A program made the translations under genes and the position numbers. The notes under the pieces are model-generated. The model did not search any database. It worked only from the letters and a program-made list of their open reading frames with translations, and was not told the DNA's origin. A stretch of 64,000 nucleotides of DNA from Microbulbifer aggregans (GTDB lineage Bacteria; Pseudomonadota; Gammaproteobacteria; Pseudomonadales; Cellvibrionaceae), in the NCBI RefSeq assembly GCF_001750105.1, contig NZ_CP014143.1:2318501-2382500 (forward strand), read 5' to 3'. Positions 48,547 through 57,820 of the stretch are shown in pieces (the first letter of the stretch is position 1; each line of letters begins with the position of its first letter).

Positions 48547-48562
48547 CTGGGATTATATACAG
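48547..48562 (-). promoter_or_regulatory. LexA (SOS) box overlapping the dinB promoter
   Basis: On the minus strand the sequence is CTGTATATAATCCCAG, a full CTG-N10-CAG LexA site. It contains TATAAT (48552-48557), a perfect -10 hexamer. The expected transcription start, seven bases on, is the A of the dinB start codon. Confidence 0.85.
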
Positions 48563-48629
48563 TGCCAGGGGGGCCGGGAACCGCTTTCAGCCGTCCCAGA
48601 CTGGCACTTCAGGGAAAGACAGGTGATTT

Positions 48630-49154
48630 ATGAGTCGGATCTCACTGGTAGACAGCCCCGCCGATGATGTGTCGACGGCGGTCTTTGCGGAAATCGAGCA
48701 GGAGCTGGGGGATGTGCCCAACTTTTTCCGTGCCTACGCCAATCATCCGGGCCTGCTCAGTGCCAACTGGGAGAAATACAAGGCCTTGATGGTACATGGC
48801 TGCCTGTCGCCGCGCCTGAAACAGGCCGTTGCGCTGGTGGTGGCTGCCGATAATCACTGCGACTACAGTATCGCCCGCCACAGCACCCTGTTGCAGGAGT
48901 TGGGGGTGGATCCCAAGGAAGTACTGCTAATTCGCACCAACCCGGATCATGCGCACTTCGGCTCCAAAGATCATGCCATTCTCGAGCTCGCCCGCCACGC
49001 CAACCTGGACCCCTACAACCACGCCGAGCGCCTGGTTGCCGCAGCCCGCGAGCAAGGTGCGAGGGACGACGAGATATTGGAGGCGATTGGGGTGATGGAG
49101 ATGATCACCGGGTTCACTAAGTTTATTGAGGTGATGGCGGTGCCCCCCGATTGA
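48630..49154 (+). CDS. Carboxymuconolactone decarboxylase (AhpD-like) family protein
   Basis: A 174-residue all-helical protein of the CMD/AhpD superfamily, peroxidase-related branch. The active-site segment is NHCDYSIARHS, where family members with peroxidase activity have Cys-x2-Cys; the second cysteine is a serine here, while the first cysteine and the distal histidine remain. It starts 84 bases from the divergent dinB and might be co-induced by the LexA box, though that site is oriented for dinB. Substrate unknown. Confidence 0.85.
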   Translation: MSRISLVDSPADDVSTAVFAEIEQELGDVPNFFRAYANHPGLLSANWEKYKALMVHGCLSPRLKQAVALVVAADNHCDYSIARHSTLLQELGVDPKEVLLIRTNPDHAHFGSKDHAILELARHANLDPYNHAERLVAAAREQGARDDEILEAIGVMEMITGFTKFIEVMAVPPD

Positions 49155-49238
49155 TTATCTCGTTTTCCCCTATCAGTAATGTTAAGAGTGGGGTCGTAAC
49201 TTTTTGCGGCTCCGTAAAGCTTTTCGGCCAATCGAATC

Positions 49239-49270
49239 AAACAAGCCGCCATAAGGCGGCTTGTTTGCGT
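49239..49270. terminator. Bidirectional intrinsic terminator
   Basis: Perfect 12-bp stem AAACAAGCCGCC / GGCGGCTTGTTT with a four-base loop (49239-49266) between the convergent CMD-family gene and the DUF1328 gene. T-rich on both strands. Confidence 0.8.
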
Positions 49271-49306
49271 TTCCAGAGATTCTGGATTTCCGTCTGTCCT
49301 AACTCG

Positions 49307-49468
49307 TCACGGTCGTTTTCGACCAAAGATCAGTGCCAGTACGAATAGCACCAGGAATACGAAGAACAGGATTTTGGCGATATCCGCTGCAGCTCCGGCA
49401 ATACCACCGAAACCGAAGAATGCGGCCACCAAAGCGACAACGAGGAATATGACTGCCCAGCGCAACAT
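49307..49468 (-). CDS. DUF1328 family small membrane protein
   Basis: A 53-residue protein starting at 49468 behind GGGAGGTG. It is two hydrophobic helices with a glycine/alanine-rich turn ([17 protein letters not shown]) and ends in the basic FGRKRP, the DUF1328 (YtjA) pattern. Members are found widely in proteobacteria and are often linked to stress; function unknown. Confidence 0.9.
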   Translation of the reverse strand: MLRWAVIFLVVALVAAFFGFGGIAGAAADIAKILFFVFLVLFVLALIFGRKRP

Positions 49469-49622
49469 AGAAGCACCTCCCGGTAGTTGGTAAAGGGCAC
49501 GGTTCGTCCCGAACGGTCCCGCAAAGCGTTCAATTGTTCCGCGGGAATTCCTTGCGCTTATTTGTAGTCTGAGGGAACGCTGTTCACCAATTAGACAGAA
49601 TTGGCCGTGAGGTTTTCTAAGT

Positions 49623-49656
49623 GGAAACAAAACAGGCCGTCGTTTGACGGCCTGTT
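49623..49656 (-). terminator. Intrinsic terminator of fdxA
   Basis: Stem AACAGGCCGTC / GACGGCCTGTT (49646-49656 and 49631-49641) with a four-base loop; on the minus strand it is followed by TTGTTTCC. It begins 23 bases after the fdxA stop. Confidence 0.8.
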
Positions 49657-49678
49657 AGGTAGAGAGGGGAGAGTGGAT

Positions 49679-50002
49679 TCAGCGCTCCAGCAGGTCCAGC
49701 TTGCCTTTCTTGCCGTCCCACTCCGCCGCATCCGGCAGAGGGTCTTTTTTCTCGGTGATGTTGGGCCAGACTTCTGACAGCTCAGCATTCAGCTCAATGA
49801 ATTCCTGCTGATCCTCGGGGACCTCGTCTTCGGAGAAGATGGCGTTGGCAGGGCACTCCGGCTCACAGAGGGCGCAGTCGATGCATTCGTCCGGATGGAT
49901 GACCAGGAAGTTGGGGCCCTCGTAAAAGCAGTCCACCGGGCATACTTCCACACAGTCGGTGTACTTGCATTTAATGCAGTTTTCCCCAATTACGAATGTC
50001 AT
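49679..50002 (-). CDS. fdxA: Ferredoxin FdxA, 7Fe-8S type
   Basis: A 107-residue electron carrier. Cysteines 9, 12, 17, 21 and 25 and then 40, 43, 46 and 50 match the ferredoxin that holds one 3Fe-4S and one 4Fe-4S cluster. The long C-terminal tail ([19 protein letters not shown]) is typical of the Azotobacter/Pseudomonas FdxA type. Located downstream of mutS on the same strand, 123 bases away; mutS-fdxA is a common neighbourhood in pseudomonads and relatives. Confidence 0.96.
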   Translation of the reverse strand: MTFVIGENCIKCKYTDCVEVCPVDCFYEGPNFLVIHPDECIDCALCEPECPANAIFSEDEVPEDQQEFIELNAELSEVWPNITEKKDPLPDAAEWDGKKGKLDLLER

Positions 50003-50125
50003 GACTATCCCTCAGTGCTGCTGTGCAGGCCGGTGCACCGCGCTCCGACCTAAATTACCAAGCTGCGGATTTTAGCAACTACTGGCGCGAATTGTAGTGG
50101 CTTTTGGGGGGATTCGGCCCCGTTG

Positions 50126-52789
50126 TTATAACAATTTGCGCAGAGCGTATAACTGTTCCAGTGCCTGCCGTGGTGTGAGGTCGTCCGGGTCCAGTTCAGC
50201 CAGGGCTTCGATGGCTGGGTGGGGGCCGCTGCCGAACAGATCCACCTGCATGGGGGATCCGCTGACGGATGTCGCTGCAGGTAATTCCTCAGTCTGCATG
50301 GGTTCGGTGTTGGCTTTGCTGGCCGGCAGGGGCGATGGGGAAGTGGCCTCGGCCTTGCTGGTAATGGGCTCCTGGGAACCGGATTCCAGTGCCTGCAGGC
50401 GCTCGCGCGCCTCCTCCAGTACCTCTTTGGGGATACCGGCAAGTTTCGCTACCTGTAGCCCATAGCTCTTGGAGGCTGGGCCCTCCTCGATTCGATGCAG
50501 GAAGACAATGTCATCGCCGTGCTCGGTGGCATTCAGGTGGATATTGGCAGCTTCCGGGCAGCGATTGGGCAGGTCCGTGAGCTCGAAATAGTGGGTGGCG
50601 AAGAGTGTAAATGCCCGCACCTTGTCGGCCAGGAAGTGCGCACAGGCCCACGCCAGCGACAGGCCGTCGTAGGTACTGGTGCCTCGCCCGATTTCATCCA
50701 TCAGCACCAGGCTGTTGGCGCTGGCGTTGCGGAGGATGTTGGCGGTCTCGGTCATTTCTACCATGAAAGTTGAGCGGCCACCGGCCAGGTCATCGGCGCT
50801 GCCGATCCGGGTGAAAATGCGGTCCAGCAGGCCGATTCGGGCATTGTCCGCCGGCACGTAGCTGCCCACATGGGCGAGCAGGGCGATCAGCGCAGTCTGG
50901 CGCATATAGGTGGATTTACCACCCATGTTGGGACCGGTGATCACCAGCATGCGGCGGTCATCACGCAGTGCCACGTCGTTGGCCACAAACGGCTCGTCCA
51001 GCACCTGTTCCACCACCGGATGGCGCCCCGCACTGATATCGAGGCCCGATTCTTCAGTGAGTACCGGGCGGCACAGGCGCAGGTTGTCTGCGCGTTCGGC
51101 CAGACAGGCCAGTACGTCGAGCTCGGACACACCGGCAGCGGCCCCCTGAAGCTGGGCCAGGAATTCGTTCAGCTTATCGATCAGCTCCTCGTAGAGGGCC
51201 TTCTCGCGCGCCAAGGCGCGGCTCTTTGCCGACAGCGCCTTGTCCTCGAACTCTTTGAGCTCCGGGGTAATAAAGCGCTCGGCATTTTTCAGGGTCTGAC
51301 GGCGGATGTACTCGGCCGGGGCCTTGTCGCTCTGTCCGCGGCTGATCTCGATGAAATAGCCGTGGACCCGGTTGTATCCGACTTTCAGGGTGGGGATGCC
51401 AGTGCGCTCTTTTTCCCGCTGCTCCAGCTGGACGAGATAATCGCCGGCGTTCTCACTGATGGAGCGCAGCTCGTCCAGCTCACTGTCGTAGCCCTCGGCG
51501 ATCACACCGCCATCGCGAATGACTACGGGCGGGTTTTCAACCAGTGCCTGCTCCAGCAGTGCAACGGTTTCCGGCCACTCACCGACGACCTCACCCAGTT
51601 GTGCCAGCAGGGCGGTATCAGCCTGCTTGAGGAGTTGTTGAATCTCCGGAAACTGTGCCAGGGACTGGCCCAGTCGGGCCAGATCCCGCGGCCTTGCAGA
51701 GCGCAGGGCGAGGCGGCCGAGAATGCGTTCCATGTCGCCGACTGGCTTGAGGGCGTCGCGAAGTGGCTCGAACTGATATCCATCGATCAGTGCAGCGATG
51801 GCATCCTGGCGATTCTGCAGGGTAGAGAGCTTGCGTAGCGGATTGTTGAGCCAGCGGCGGAGCAGGCGGCTGCCCATGGCAGTCTTGCAGCTGTCGAGCA
51901 CCGACAGCAGTGTGTTCTCATCACCACCGCTCAGATTGATGTCGATTTCCAGATTGCGTCGGCTGGCGCCATCCAGCGCCACCGTCTCATCGCTGCTTTC
52001 AGCCTGCAGGCTGCGGATGTGTGGCAGTTCGGTGCGCTGGGTGTCCCGGGCATATTGCAGCAGGCAGCCGGCAGCCACGATGGCTGCGTGCATGTGGCTG
52101 CAGCCGAACGCCTCCAGGTTCAGGGTGCCGAACTGGCGGTTGAGCAGGTTGTTGGCGGACTCGAAATCGAACTCCCAGGGCGCGCGGCGGCGCAGACCCG
52201 GATGGCGTTCAATCACTGCTGGCAGTTCCAGCCCCTCCGCTGCCAGTAGTTCCGCGGGACTATGGCGCTGAATCTGTTCCGCCAGCCCTTCGAGGGTGTT
52301 CACTTCCTGAACAACAAAGCGGCCGGTGGCCAGGTCCAGCAGTGCCAGGCCGAATTGATCGCCCACCCGGGCGGTGGCGGCGAGCAGGTTATCGCGGCGC
52401 TCGTTCAGAAGGGCCTCGTCGGTAACGGTGCCAGGGGTCACGATACGGACCACCTGGCGCTCCACCGGCCCCTTGCTGGTGGCCGGATCCCCGATCTGTT
52501 CACAGATGGCCACCGACACCCCAGCCTTGATCAGACGAGCGAGATAACCCTCGGCGGCGTGGTAGGGAATGCCGGCCATGGGAATCGGCTCGCCACCGGA
52601 CTTGCCCCGCGCGGTCAGGGTAACGTCCAGCAGCTCTGCGGCGCGCTTCGCGTCATCGTAAAACAGCTCGTAGAAGTCCCCCATGCGATAGAACACCAGC
52701 TCCTGGGGGTGCTGGGCCTTGATGCGCAGGTACTGTTGCATCATTGGGGTGTGTTGGGCTTTGGCGCTGGGTGTCGCGGCTTGCGGCAT
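50126..52789 (-). CDS. mutS: DNA mismatch repair protein MutS
   Basis: An 887-residue mismatch sensor. The Phe-x-Glu mismatch wedge is F39-Y-E41 (MGDFYELF). The C-terminal ATPase has the Walker [11 protein letters not shown], the GRSTFMVEM signature and [11 protein letters not shown]. After a Pro/Ser/Thr-rich linker of about 45 residues comes MQVDLFG, a beta-clamp binding motif, and the [20 protein letters not shown] tetramer domain. Divergent from pncC-recA. Start at 52789 gives a slightly longer N-terminus than E. coli; Met16 is an alternative. Confidence 0.98.
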   Translation of the reverse strand: MPQAATPSAKAQHTPMMQQYLRIKAQHPQELVFYRMGDFYELFYDDAKRAAELLDVTLTARGKSGGEPIPMAGIPYHAAEGYLARLIKAGVSVAICEQIGDPATSKGPVERQVVRIVTPGTVTDEALLNERRDNLLAATARVGDQFGLALLDLATGRFVVQEVNTLEGLAEQIQRHSPAELLAAEGLELPAVIERHPGLRRRAPWEFDFESANNLLNRQFGTLNLEAFGCSHMHAAIVAAGCLLQYARDTQRTELPHIRSLQAESSDETVALDGASRRNLEIDINLSGGDENTLLSVLDSCKTAMGSRLLRRWLNNPLRKLSTLQNRQDAIAALIDGYQFEPLRDALKPVGDMERILGRLALRSARPRDLARLGQSLAQFPEIQQLLKQADTALLAQLGEVVGEWPETVALLEQALVENPPVVIRDGGVIAEGYDSELDELRSISENAGDYLVQLEQREKERTGIPTLKVGYNRVHGYFIEISRGQSDKAPAEYIRRQTLKNAERFITPELKEFEDKALSAKSRALAREKALYEELIDKLNEFLAQLQGAAAGVSELDVLACLAERADNLRLCRPVLTEESGLDISAGRHPVVEQVLDEPFVANDVALRDDRRMLVITGPNMGGKSTYMRQTALIALLAHVGSYVPADNARIGLLDRIFTRIGSADDLAGGRSTFMVEMTETANILRNASANSLVLMDEIGRGTSTYDGLSLAWACAHFLADKVRAFTLFATHYFELTDLPNRCPEAANIHLNATEHGDDIVFLHRIEEGPASKSYGLQVAKLAGIPKEVLEEARERLQALESGSQEPITSKAEATSPSPLPASKANTEPMQTEELPAATSVSGSPMQVDLFGSGPHPAIEALAELDPDDLTPRQALEQLYALRKLL

Positions 52790-52879
52790 GGAATTACTTC
52801 TTGTTGTCGGTTGAGAGGGCTTTGCTGCGGTCTCAGGGAAGGCGCTATTCTAGCGACTCTTAAGGGAGAGATTAAGGCA

Positions 52880-53407
52880 ATGAGCACAGACGCGCAGCTG
52901 GCCGAGCAGATCGAGGAGCGGGCACAGGCCCTGGGGCAGGAACTGGAGAAGCGGCACTGGAAAGTCACTACCGCAGAATCCTGCACCGGCGGTGCCATTG
53001 CGGCTGCAATCACGGCGGTGGCCGGTGCCTCCAATTGGTTTGATGGGGCTGTGGTCAGCTATGCCAACCGCATCAAGCGCAACCTGCTGTCAGTATCCAG
53101 GGAGGATCTGGAAGAGCTGGGGGCGGTGAGTGAGGAGGTGGTCCGCCAGATGGCCAGCGGGGTGCTGGGGTTGATGGATGCCAATATTGCGATCGCCGTG
53201 AGTGGCATCGCTGGCCCCGATGGCGGTACAGACGAGAAGCCGGTGGGGACTGTCTGGATCGCACTGGCGCATTCCGAAGGGCAGGAACCGGTGGATATCG
53301 ACGCCCGTCGCTTCCAGTTTGAGGGAGATCGGGCCCGGGTACAGGGGCAGACCGTGGCCGAAGCGCTCGGCATGATGCTGGAGCTGGTGCGGGAGCATCC
53401 GGTTTAG
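52880..53407 (+). CDS. pncC: Nicotinamide-nucleotide amidohydrolase (CinA C-domain)
   Basis: A 175-residue stand-alone CinA C-terminal domain that deamidates nicotinamide mononucleotide to nicotinate mononucleotide, recycling the product of NAD-dependent DNA ligase. The family blocks TTAESCTGGAIAAAIT, GAVVSYANRIKRNLL and SGIAGPDGGTDEKPVGTVW are present. Start 52880 follows AAGG; the frame extends far upstream but over mutS. It precedes recA, a conserved pairing (cinA-recA) in many bacteria. Confidence 0.95.
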   Translation: MSTDAQLAEQIEERAQALGQELEKRHWKVTTAESCTGGAIAAAITAVAGASNWFDGAVVSYANRIKRNLLSVSREDLEELGAVSEEVVRQMASGVLGLMDANIAIAVSGIAGPDGGTDEKPVGTVWIALAHSEGQEPVDIDARRFQFEGDRARVQGQTVAEALGMMLELVREHPV

Positions 53408-53454
53408 CGGGATACCAAGGGGCTTCCGCGGTCGTTGAGGCAACTGCCCGGTTA

Positions 53455-53470
53455 CTGGTTGCTTATACAG
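53455..53470 (+). promoter_or_regulatory. LexA (SOS) box of recA
   Basis: CTGGTTGCTTATACAG, a full CTG-N10-CAG site 56 bases before the recA start. It overlaps a likely -35 element TTGCTT (53459-53464); 17 bases later is TAAGCT (53482-53487), a fair -10. Confidence 0.85.
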
Positions 53471-53526
53471 TAATCCTTCGTTAAGCTTGCCCGCAATCAA
53501 CAACGATCAAGTACATGGGAAGGGTC

Positions 53527-54561
53527 ATGGATTCCAACAAAGACAAGGCACTACAGGCGGCGCTGTCACAGATCGAGCGCCAGTTCGGTAAAGGTACCGT
53601 CATGCGCATGGGGGACAAGGAGCGCGAGCGTATCCCCGCGATCTCCACCGGTTCCCTGGGTCTGGATGTGGCGCTGGGTATTGGCGGACTGCCCCGCGGC
53701 CGTATTGTGGAAATCTATGGGCCGGAATCCTCCGGTAAAACCACCCTCACCCTGCAGGTGATTGCTGAGGCCCAGCGCAAGGGCGGTACCTGTGCCTTCG
53801 TCGACGCCGAGCACGCGCTGGACCCGATCTATGCCGAAAAGCTGGGTGTGAACGTTGATGAGCTGATTGTTTCCCAGCCGGACACCGGTGAGCAGGCCCT
53901 GGAAGTGGCTGACATGCTGGTGCGTTCCGGTGCGGTGGATGTTCTGATCGTGGACTCCGTGGCGGCCCTGACACCCCGTGCCGAGATCGAGGGCGAGATG
54001 GGTGATTCCCATGTGGGCCTGCAGGCGCGCCTGATGTCCCAGGCCCTGCGCAAGCTCACCGGTAACATCAAGAACACCAATACCCTGTGTGTGTTTATTA
54101 ACCAGATCCGCATGAAGATTGGTGTGATGTTCGGTTCCCCCGAAACCACCACCGGTGGTAACGCGCTCAAGTTCTACTCCTCCGTGCGCCTGGATATCCG
54201 CCGTATCGGCTCCGTGAAGGAGGGCGATGAAGTGGTGGGTAACGAGACTCGGGTGAAAGTGGTCAAGAACAAGGTGGCGCCGCCGTTCAAACAGACCGAG
54301 TTCCAGATCATGTACGGTCAGGGCATCAACTTGCTGGGCGAGATCATCGACTACGGTGTCAAGCTCGGCCTGATCGACAAGGCCGGTGCCTGGTACAGCT
54401 ACAAGGGCGACAAGATCGGTCAGGGCAAGGCCAATGCAGTGAAGTTCCTGAAGGAAAACCAGGACATTCGCGACGAGATCGAGGGTCAGCTGCGCGCCCA
54501 GCTGCTCGGCGATCTGGTGCCGGCCAAGCCCGAAGAAGTTGCAGAGACCCCGGAAGACTAA
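53527..54561 (+). CDS. recA: Recombinase RecA
   Basis: A 344-residue strand-exchange protein and SOS co-protease. The start at 53527 is preferred over 53515 because GGGAAGGG lies directly before it and it aligns with known RecA N-termini. Walker [10 protein letters not shown], the L1/L2 DNA-binding loops (GEMGDSHVG to [19 protein letters not shown]) and the polymerisation segment [17 protein letters not shown] are all intact. A LexA box lies upstream. recX follows without a gap. Confidence 0.98.
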   Translation: MDSNKDKALQAALSQIERQFGKGTVMRMGDKERERIPAISTGSLGLDVALGIGGLPRGRIVEIYGPESSGKTTLTLQVIAEAQRKGGTCAFVDAEHALDPIYAEKLGVNVDELIVSQPDTGEQALEVADMLVRSGAVDVLIVDSVAALTPRAEIEGEMGDSHVGLQARLMSQALRKLTGNIKNTNTLCVFINQIRMKIGVMFGSPETTTGGNALKFYSSVRLDIRRIGSVKEGDEVVGNETRVKVVKNKVAPPFKQTEFQIMYGQGINLLGEIIDYGVKLGLIDKAGAWYSYKGDKIGQGKANAVKFLKENQDIRDEIEGQLRAQLLGDLVPAKPEEVAETPED

Positions 54562-55056
54562 GTGTTTTCCGAGCAGGACCCGGCTCAGGCGCTGTTCGCT
54601 GCAGCGCTTGAGCTACTCTCCCGCCGCGAGCACTCCCAGCGGGAACTCAGGGACAAGCTCTGCGGGAAGTTTCCCGAAGCAGACTTCGATGCTCTTTTCC
54701 TGCGCCTGCAGGAACTCAACTATCAATCCGACCGGCGCTTCGCCGAGGTCTTCGCCCGTTCCCGTGTCCAGCGTGGACAGGGCCCGCTGCGGATTCGCCG
54801 TGAGCTCCAGCAGCGTGGTGTTAGTGCTCACCTGATCGAAAGCGCACTGGAGTCCCTGGAAGAAGACTGGTTTCAGCTCGCGGCCGAGCTTCTGCAGCGC
54901 AAGTTCCGCACCCCTGTTAATGAGGCGCTGTCCCGGGAGCTGCAGCTCAAGGAGCGCGCCCGGCGCCAGCGTTATCTTGCCTATCGCGGCTTTCCTTCCG
55001 ACGCCATTCACTGGGCGCTGGACGCCGCTGCCTCCGACTTATACTCTGAGTTCTGA
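54562..55056 (+). CDS. recX: Regulatory protein RecX
   Basis: A 164-residue RecA inhibitor built of three-helix repeats. Recognisable segments are LLSRREHSQRELRDKL, the YQSDRRFAEVFARSRVQRGQGP motif and YLAYRGFPSDAI. It starts with GTG immediately after the recA stop, and the GGAAG near the recA end serves as its ribosome site, so it is translated after recA from the SOS transcript. Confidence 0.95.
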   Translation: MFSEQDPAQALFAAALELLSRREHSQRELRDKLCGKFPEADFDALFLRLQELNYQSDRRFAEVFARSRVQRGQGPLRIRRELQQRGVSAHLIESALESLEEDWFQLAAELLQRKFRTPVNEALSRELQLKERARRQRYLAYRGFPSDAIHWALDAAASDLYSEF

Positions 55057-55154
55057 CGCTTCCTGCCGTTACTGGTGGGATCGCCGCCATGTCGGATGTA
55101 CGGTGGGCAGGCGGCGCGGCGAATAACAATAAGTGCGAGCAGCGCGAGGCCCCT

Positions 55155-56633
55155 ATGATTCTGTCCATCGACCAGGGCACCACCGGCACCACGGCCTTTG
55201 TCTTCGATAATGAGGGCAGTCTGTTAGGCCGCAGTTATTCGGAATTTCCTCAGTACTACCCCCAACCCGGATGGGTGGAGCACCGTGCAGACGAAATCTG
55301 GGCGGTGACCCAGCGGGTCAGCGCCGCCGCACTGGAGCGAGCCGGCGTTTCTGCCACAGAACTCTCTGCGATCGGCATCACCAACCAGCGTGAAACCACC
55401 GTGCTCTGGGATCGCAAGACTGGTGAACCGGTGCACCCGGCCATCGTCTGGCAGTGCCGACGCTCTGCCGAAGTCTGCAAGGCCCACGAACGTGCCGGCC
55501 GCGCCGACTGGCTAAGGCAGAAGACCGGGCTGGTGTTGGACGCCTACTTCTCTGCCAGCAAGCTGCAGTGGATGTTTGAGCGCTACCCTGAACTTGCCGC
55601 CCGTGCCAGGGCCGGTGAACTCTGTTTCGGTACCATCGACAGCTGGTTGATCTGGAAGATGAGCGGAGGTCGCGCGCACCTTACTGATCACACTAACGCC
55701 AGTCGCACCCTCTTATATGATCTGGCCAGCGGGGATTGGGATGCCGAACTGCTGGATTTGTTCGACTGTCCTGTGGAGATTTTGCCGGCCATTAGGCCGT
55801 CCGCTGCATATTTTGTCGATACCGATCCCCACGCTTTCCTCGGCGCCTCCGCACCGATTACCGGCGTCGCCGGCGATCAGCAGGCCGCACTTTTCGGTCA
55901 GGGTTGTACCCGCCCGGGACTGATCAAGAACACCTATGGCACCGGTTGCTTCATGCTCGCCTATGCCGGCAATGAGCGGCCCGAGGCGCCGGCGGGTCTG
56001 CTGACGACCGTGGCCTGTGGCCCCGATGGTGCGCCGGCTTATGCGCTCGAGGGGGCGGTTTTCAATGCCGGCTCTGCGGTGCAGTGGCTGCGCGATGAGA
56101 TGGGGCTGATCCGATATGCGGAGGAGACGGAAGCCATCGCCCAGCGGGTGCAGGACACTCGCGGCGTCTACCTGGTGCCAGCCTTCAGTGGGCTTGGGGC
56201 ACCGCACTGGGATCCTACCGCGCGAGGGACTATCTGTGGTCTCAGCCGTGGCACGGGCAAAGACGAGCTGGTGCGGGCCACGCTGGAATCCATCGCCTAC
56301 CAGAGCAATGAGCTGGCTGGGCTGATGTCCCAGGCCCTGGGTGTCCCGCTCGCCTGTCTGCGCGTCGATGGCGGGGCCAGTGCCAACAATTTCCTCATGC
56401 AGTTCCAGTCTGATATCTCCGATGTCCGTGTCGAGCGTCCACGCCAGGTCGAATCGACAGCGGTGGGCGCGGCCCTGTTGGCGGGAATCGGCGCTGGTAT
56501 GTGGCAGCCGGGCAAGCGACCGGAATCTCTGCAGGAGATCGAGCGGGACTTCGTACCGCAAATGGATCCAGGGCGCAGGGAAGAGCTAATCAGCGGTTGG
56601 CAACGGGCTGTCAGGGCCTGCCGCACCTTTTGA
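55155..56633 (+). CDS. glpK: Glycerol kinase
   Basis: A 492-residue FGGY-family kinase making glycerol-3-phosphate. DQGTTGTTAF begins the ATP domain; NQRETTVLWDRKTGEPVHPAIVWQCRR and the catalytic aspartate in GVAGDQQAALFGQ bind glycerol; the family signature GASANNFLMQFQSD is near the C-terminus. The start at 55155 fits the family; the longer frame upstream overlaps nothing useful. No glpF, glpD or regulator is adjacent. The class I aldolase lies 46 bases downstream, so both may feed triose phosphates. Confidence 0.96.
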   Translation: MILSIDQGTTGTTAFVFDNEGSLLGRSYSEFPQYYPQPGWVEHRADEIWAVTQRVSAAALERAGVSATELSAIGITNQRETTVLWDRKTGEPVHPAIVWQCRRSAEVCKAHERAGRADWLRQKTGLVLDAYFSASKLQWMFERYPELAARARAGELCFGTIDSWLIWKMSGGRAHLTDHTNASRTLLYDLASGDWDAELLDLFDCPVEILPAIRPSAAYFVDTDPHAFLGASAPITGVAGDQQAALFGQGCTRPGLIKNTYGTGCFMLAYAGNERPEAPAGLLTTVACGPDGAPAYALEGAVFNAGSAVQWLRDEMGLIRYAEETEAIAQRVQDTRGVYLVPAFSGLGAPHWDPTARGTICGLSRGTGKDELVRATLESIAYQSNELAGLMSQALGVPLACLRVDGGASANNFLMQFQSDISDVRVERPRQVESTAVGAALLAGIGAGMWQPGKRPESLQEIERDFVPQMDPGRREELISGWQRAVRACRTF

Positions 56634-56642
56634 TTGGGAGCG

Positions 56643-56674
56643 CCTATTCTCTGTTCAGTAGCGAATAGGAGGGA
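56643..56674 (+). promoter_or_regulatory. Hairpin touching the ribosome site of the aldolase gene
   Basis: CCTATTC (56643-56649) can pair with GAATAGG (56663-56669), whose last bases are the start of the AGGAGGGA ribosome site. It may limit translation or simply be chance. Confidence 0.35.
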
Positions 56675-56679
56675 AGACA

Positions 56680-57702
56680 ATGTCGGTAACAGAAGAACTA
56701 CAGGCCACAGTCGCAGACATGGTGGATGGTCGGCGGGGCGTGCTCGCGGCGGATGAGAGCAGCGGCACCATCGCCAAGCGTTTCCAGTCGGTGGGTGTCG
56801 ACTCCACGGAGGAGCACCGGCGCTTTTACCGCAGCCTTTTATTGGGCACGGAGGGGTTGGGTCAGTACGTCAGCGGAGTGATCCTGTTCGAGGAAACCCT
56901 GGGTCAGAGGGACGACAATGACTCCCTGTTGCCGGAGCTTGCTGCCAGGGCGGGAATCGTACCCGGTATCAAGGTGGACAAGGGGAAGGGGCCGCTGCCC
57001 GGTGCGCCGGGAGATATGATCACCTATGGTCTCGACGGTCTGGCCGAGCGCCTGCAGGGCTACAAGGAGCAGGGAGCCCGGTTTGCCAAGTGGCGGGAGG
57101 TGTATCCCATTAGCCCATCCAACCCTACTTCTCTGGGATTGACGGCCAATGCGGAGATGCTGGCGAGATACGCCGCGGTGTGTCAGTCATGTGGTGTGGT
57201 ACCGATCGTTGAGCCTGAGGTTCTGATGGATGGTGACCACAGCATCGAGCGCAGCGCTGAGGTCAACGAACAGGTCTGGCATGAGGTATTCCATGCGCTC
57301 CATCGCCATGGGGTGGTATTGGAGTTGATGTTGCTCAAGCCGAGCATGGTTACCCCGGGCAGCGAATGTGCCAAGGCACCACCGCAGCAGGTGGCCGAAT
57401 ACACAATGCGGGCCCTGCGCCGTGCCGTTCCGGCCGCGGTGCCCAGTATCAATTTCCTCTCCGGAGGGCAGGGGCCTGAAGAGGCTACGGCAAACCTCAA
57501 CGCGCTCAACCAGCTGTGGCATGCCCCGTGGCAGCTCAGTTTTTCCTATGGTCGCGCGCTCCAGGAGCCTGCGCTGCATACCTGGTCCGGGGATGATAGC
57601 CAGCGCAGCCAGGCCCAGAGCGCATTGCTGAAGCGGGCGAGGCTGAATCACCTGGCAATGCTGGGCGAGTACACTGAGGGGCTGGAGTCCGAGAGCCCGT
57701 AA
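56680..57702 (+). CDS. Fructose-bisphosphate aldolase, class I
   Basis: A 340-residue Schiff-base aldolase of the animal/plant-like type, cleaving fructose-1,6-bisphosphate to two trioses. The catalytic lysine is Lys220 in LLKPSMVTPG, preceded by VPIVEPEVL; KGILAADESSGTI-like VLAADESSGTIAKRF at residue 22 and SINFLSGGQGPEEAT complete the signature. No metal-binding class II features. Strong AGGAGGGA site. Many gammaproteobacteria rely on class II enzymes; whether one also exists here cannot be seen. Confidence 0.95.
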   Translation: MSVTEELQATVADMVDGRRGVLAADESSGTIAKRFQSVGVDSTEEHRRFYRSLLLGTEGLGQYVSGVILFEETLGQRDDNDSLLPELAARAGIVPGIKVDKGKGPLPGAPGDMITYGLDGLAERLQGYKEQGARFAKWREVYPISPSNPTSLGLTANAEMLARYAAVCQSCGVVPIVEPEVLMDGDHSIERSAEVNEQVWHEVFHALHRHGVVLELMLLKPSMVTPGSECAKAPPQQVAEYTMRALRRAVPAAVPSINFLSGGQGPEEATANLNALNQLWHAPWQLSFSYGRALQEPALHTWSGDDSQRSQAQSALLKRARLNHLAMLGEYTEGLESESP

Positions 57703-57820
57703 ACAGATAAAAACAGTGATGAAGGGTTTGCGGAACCGGCAAGCCCTGGGCAGGGACAAGCCTGTTGCAGTCCCGCCTCAACAATAATATTGATAACAAC
57801 AGCGAAGAGAGGGGGTAGGG

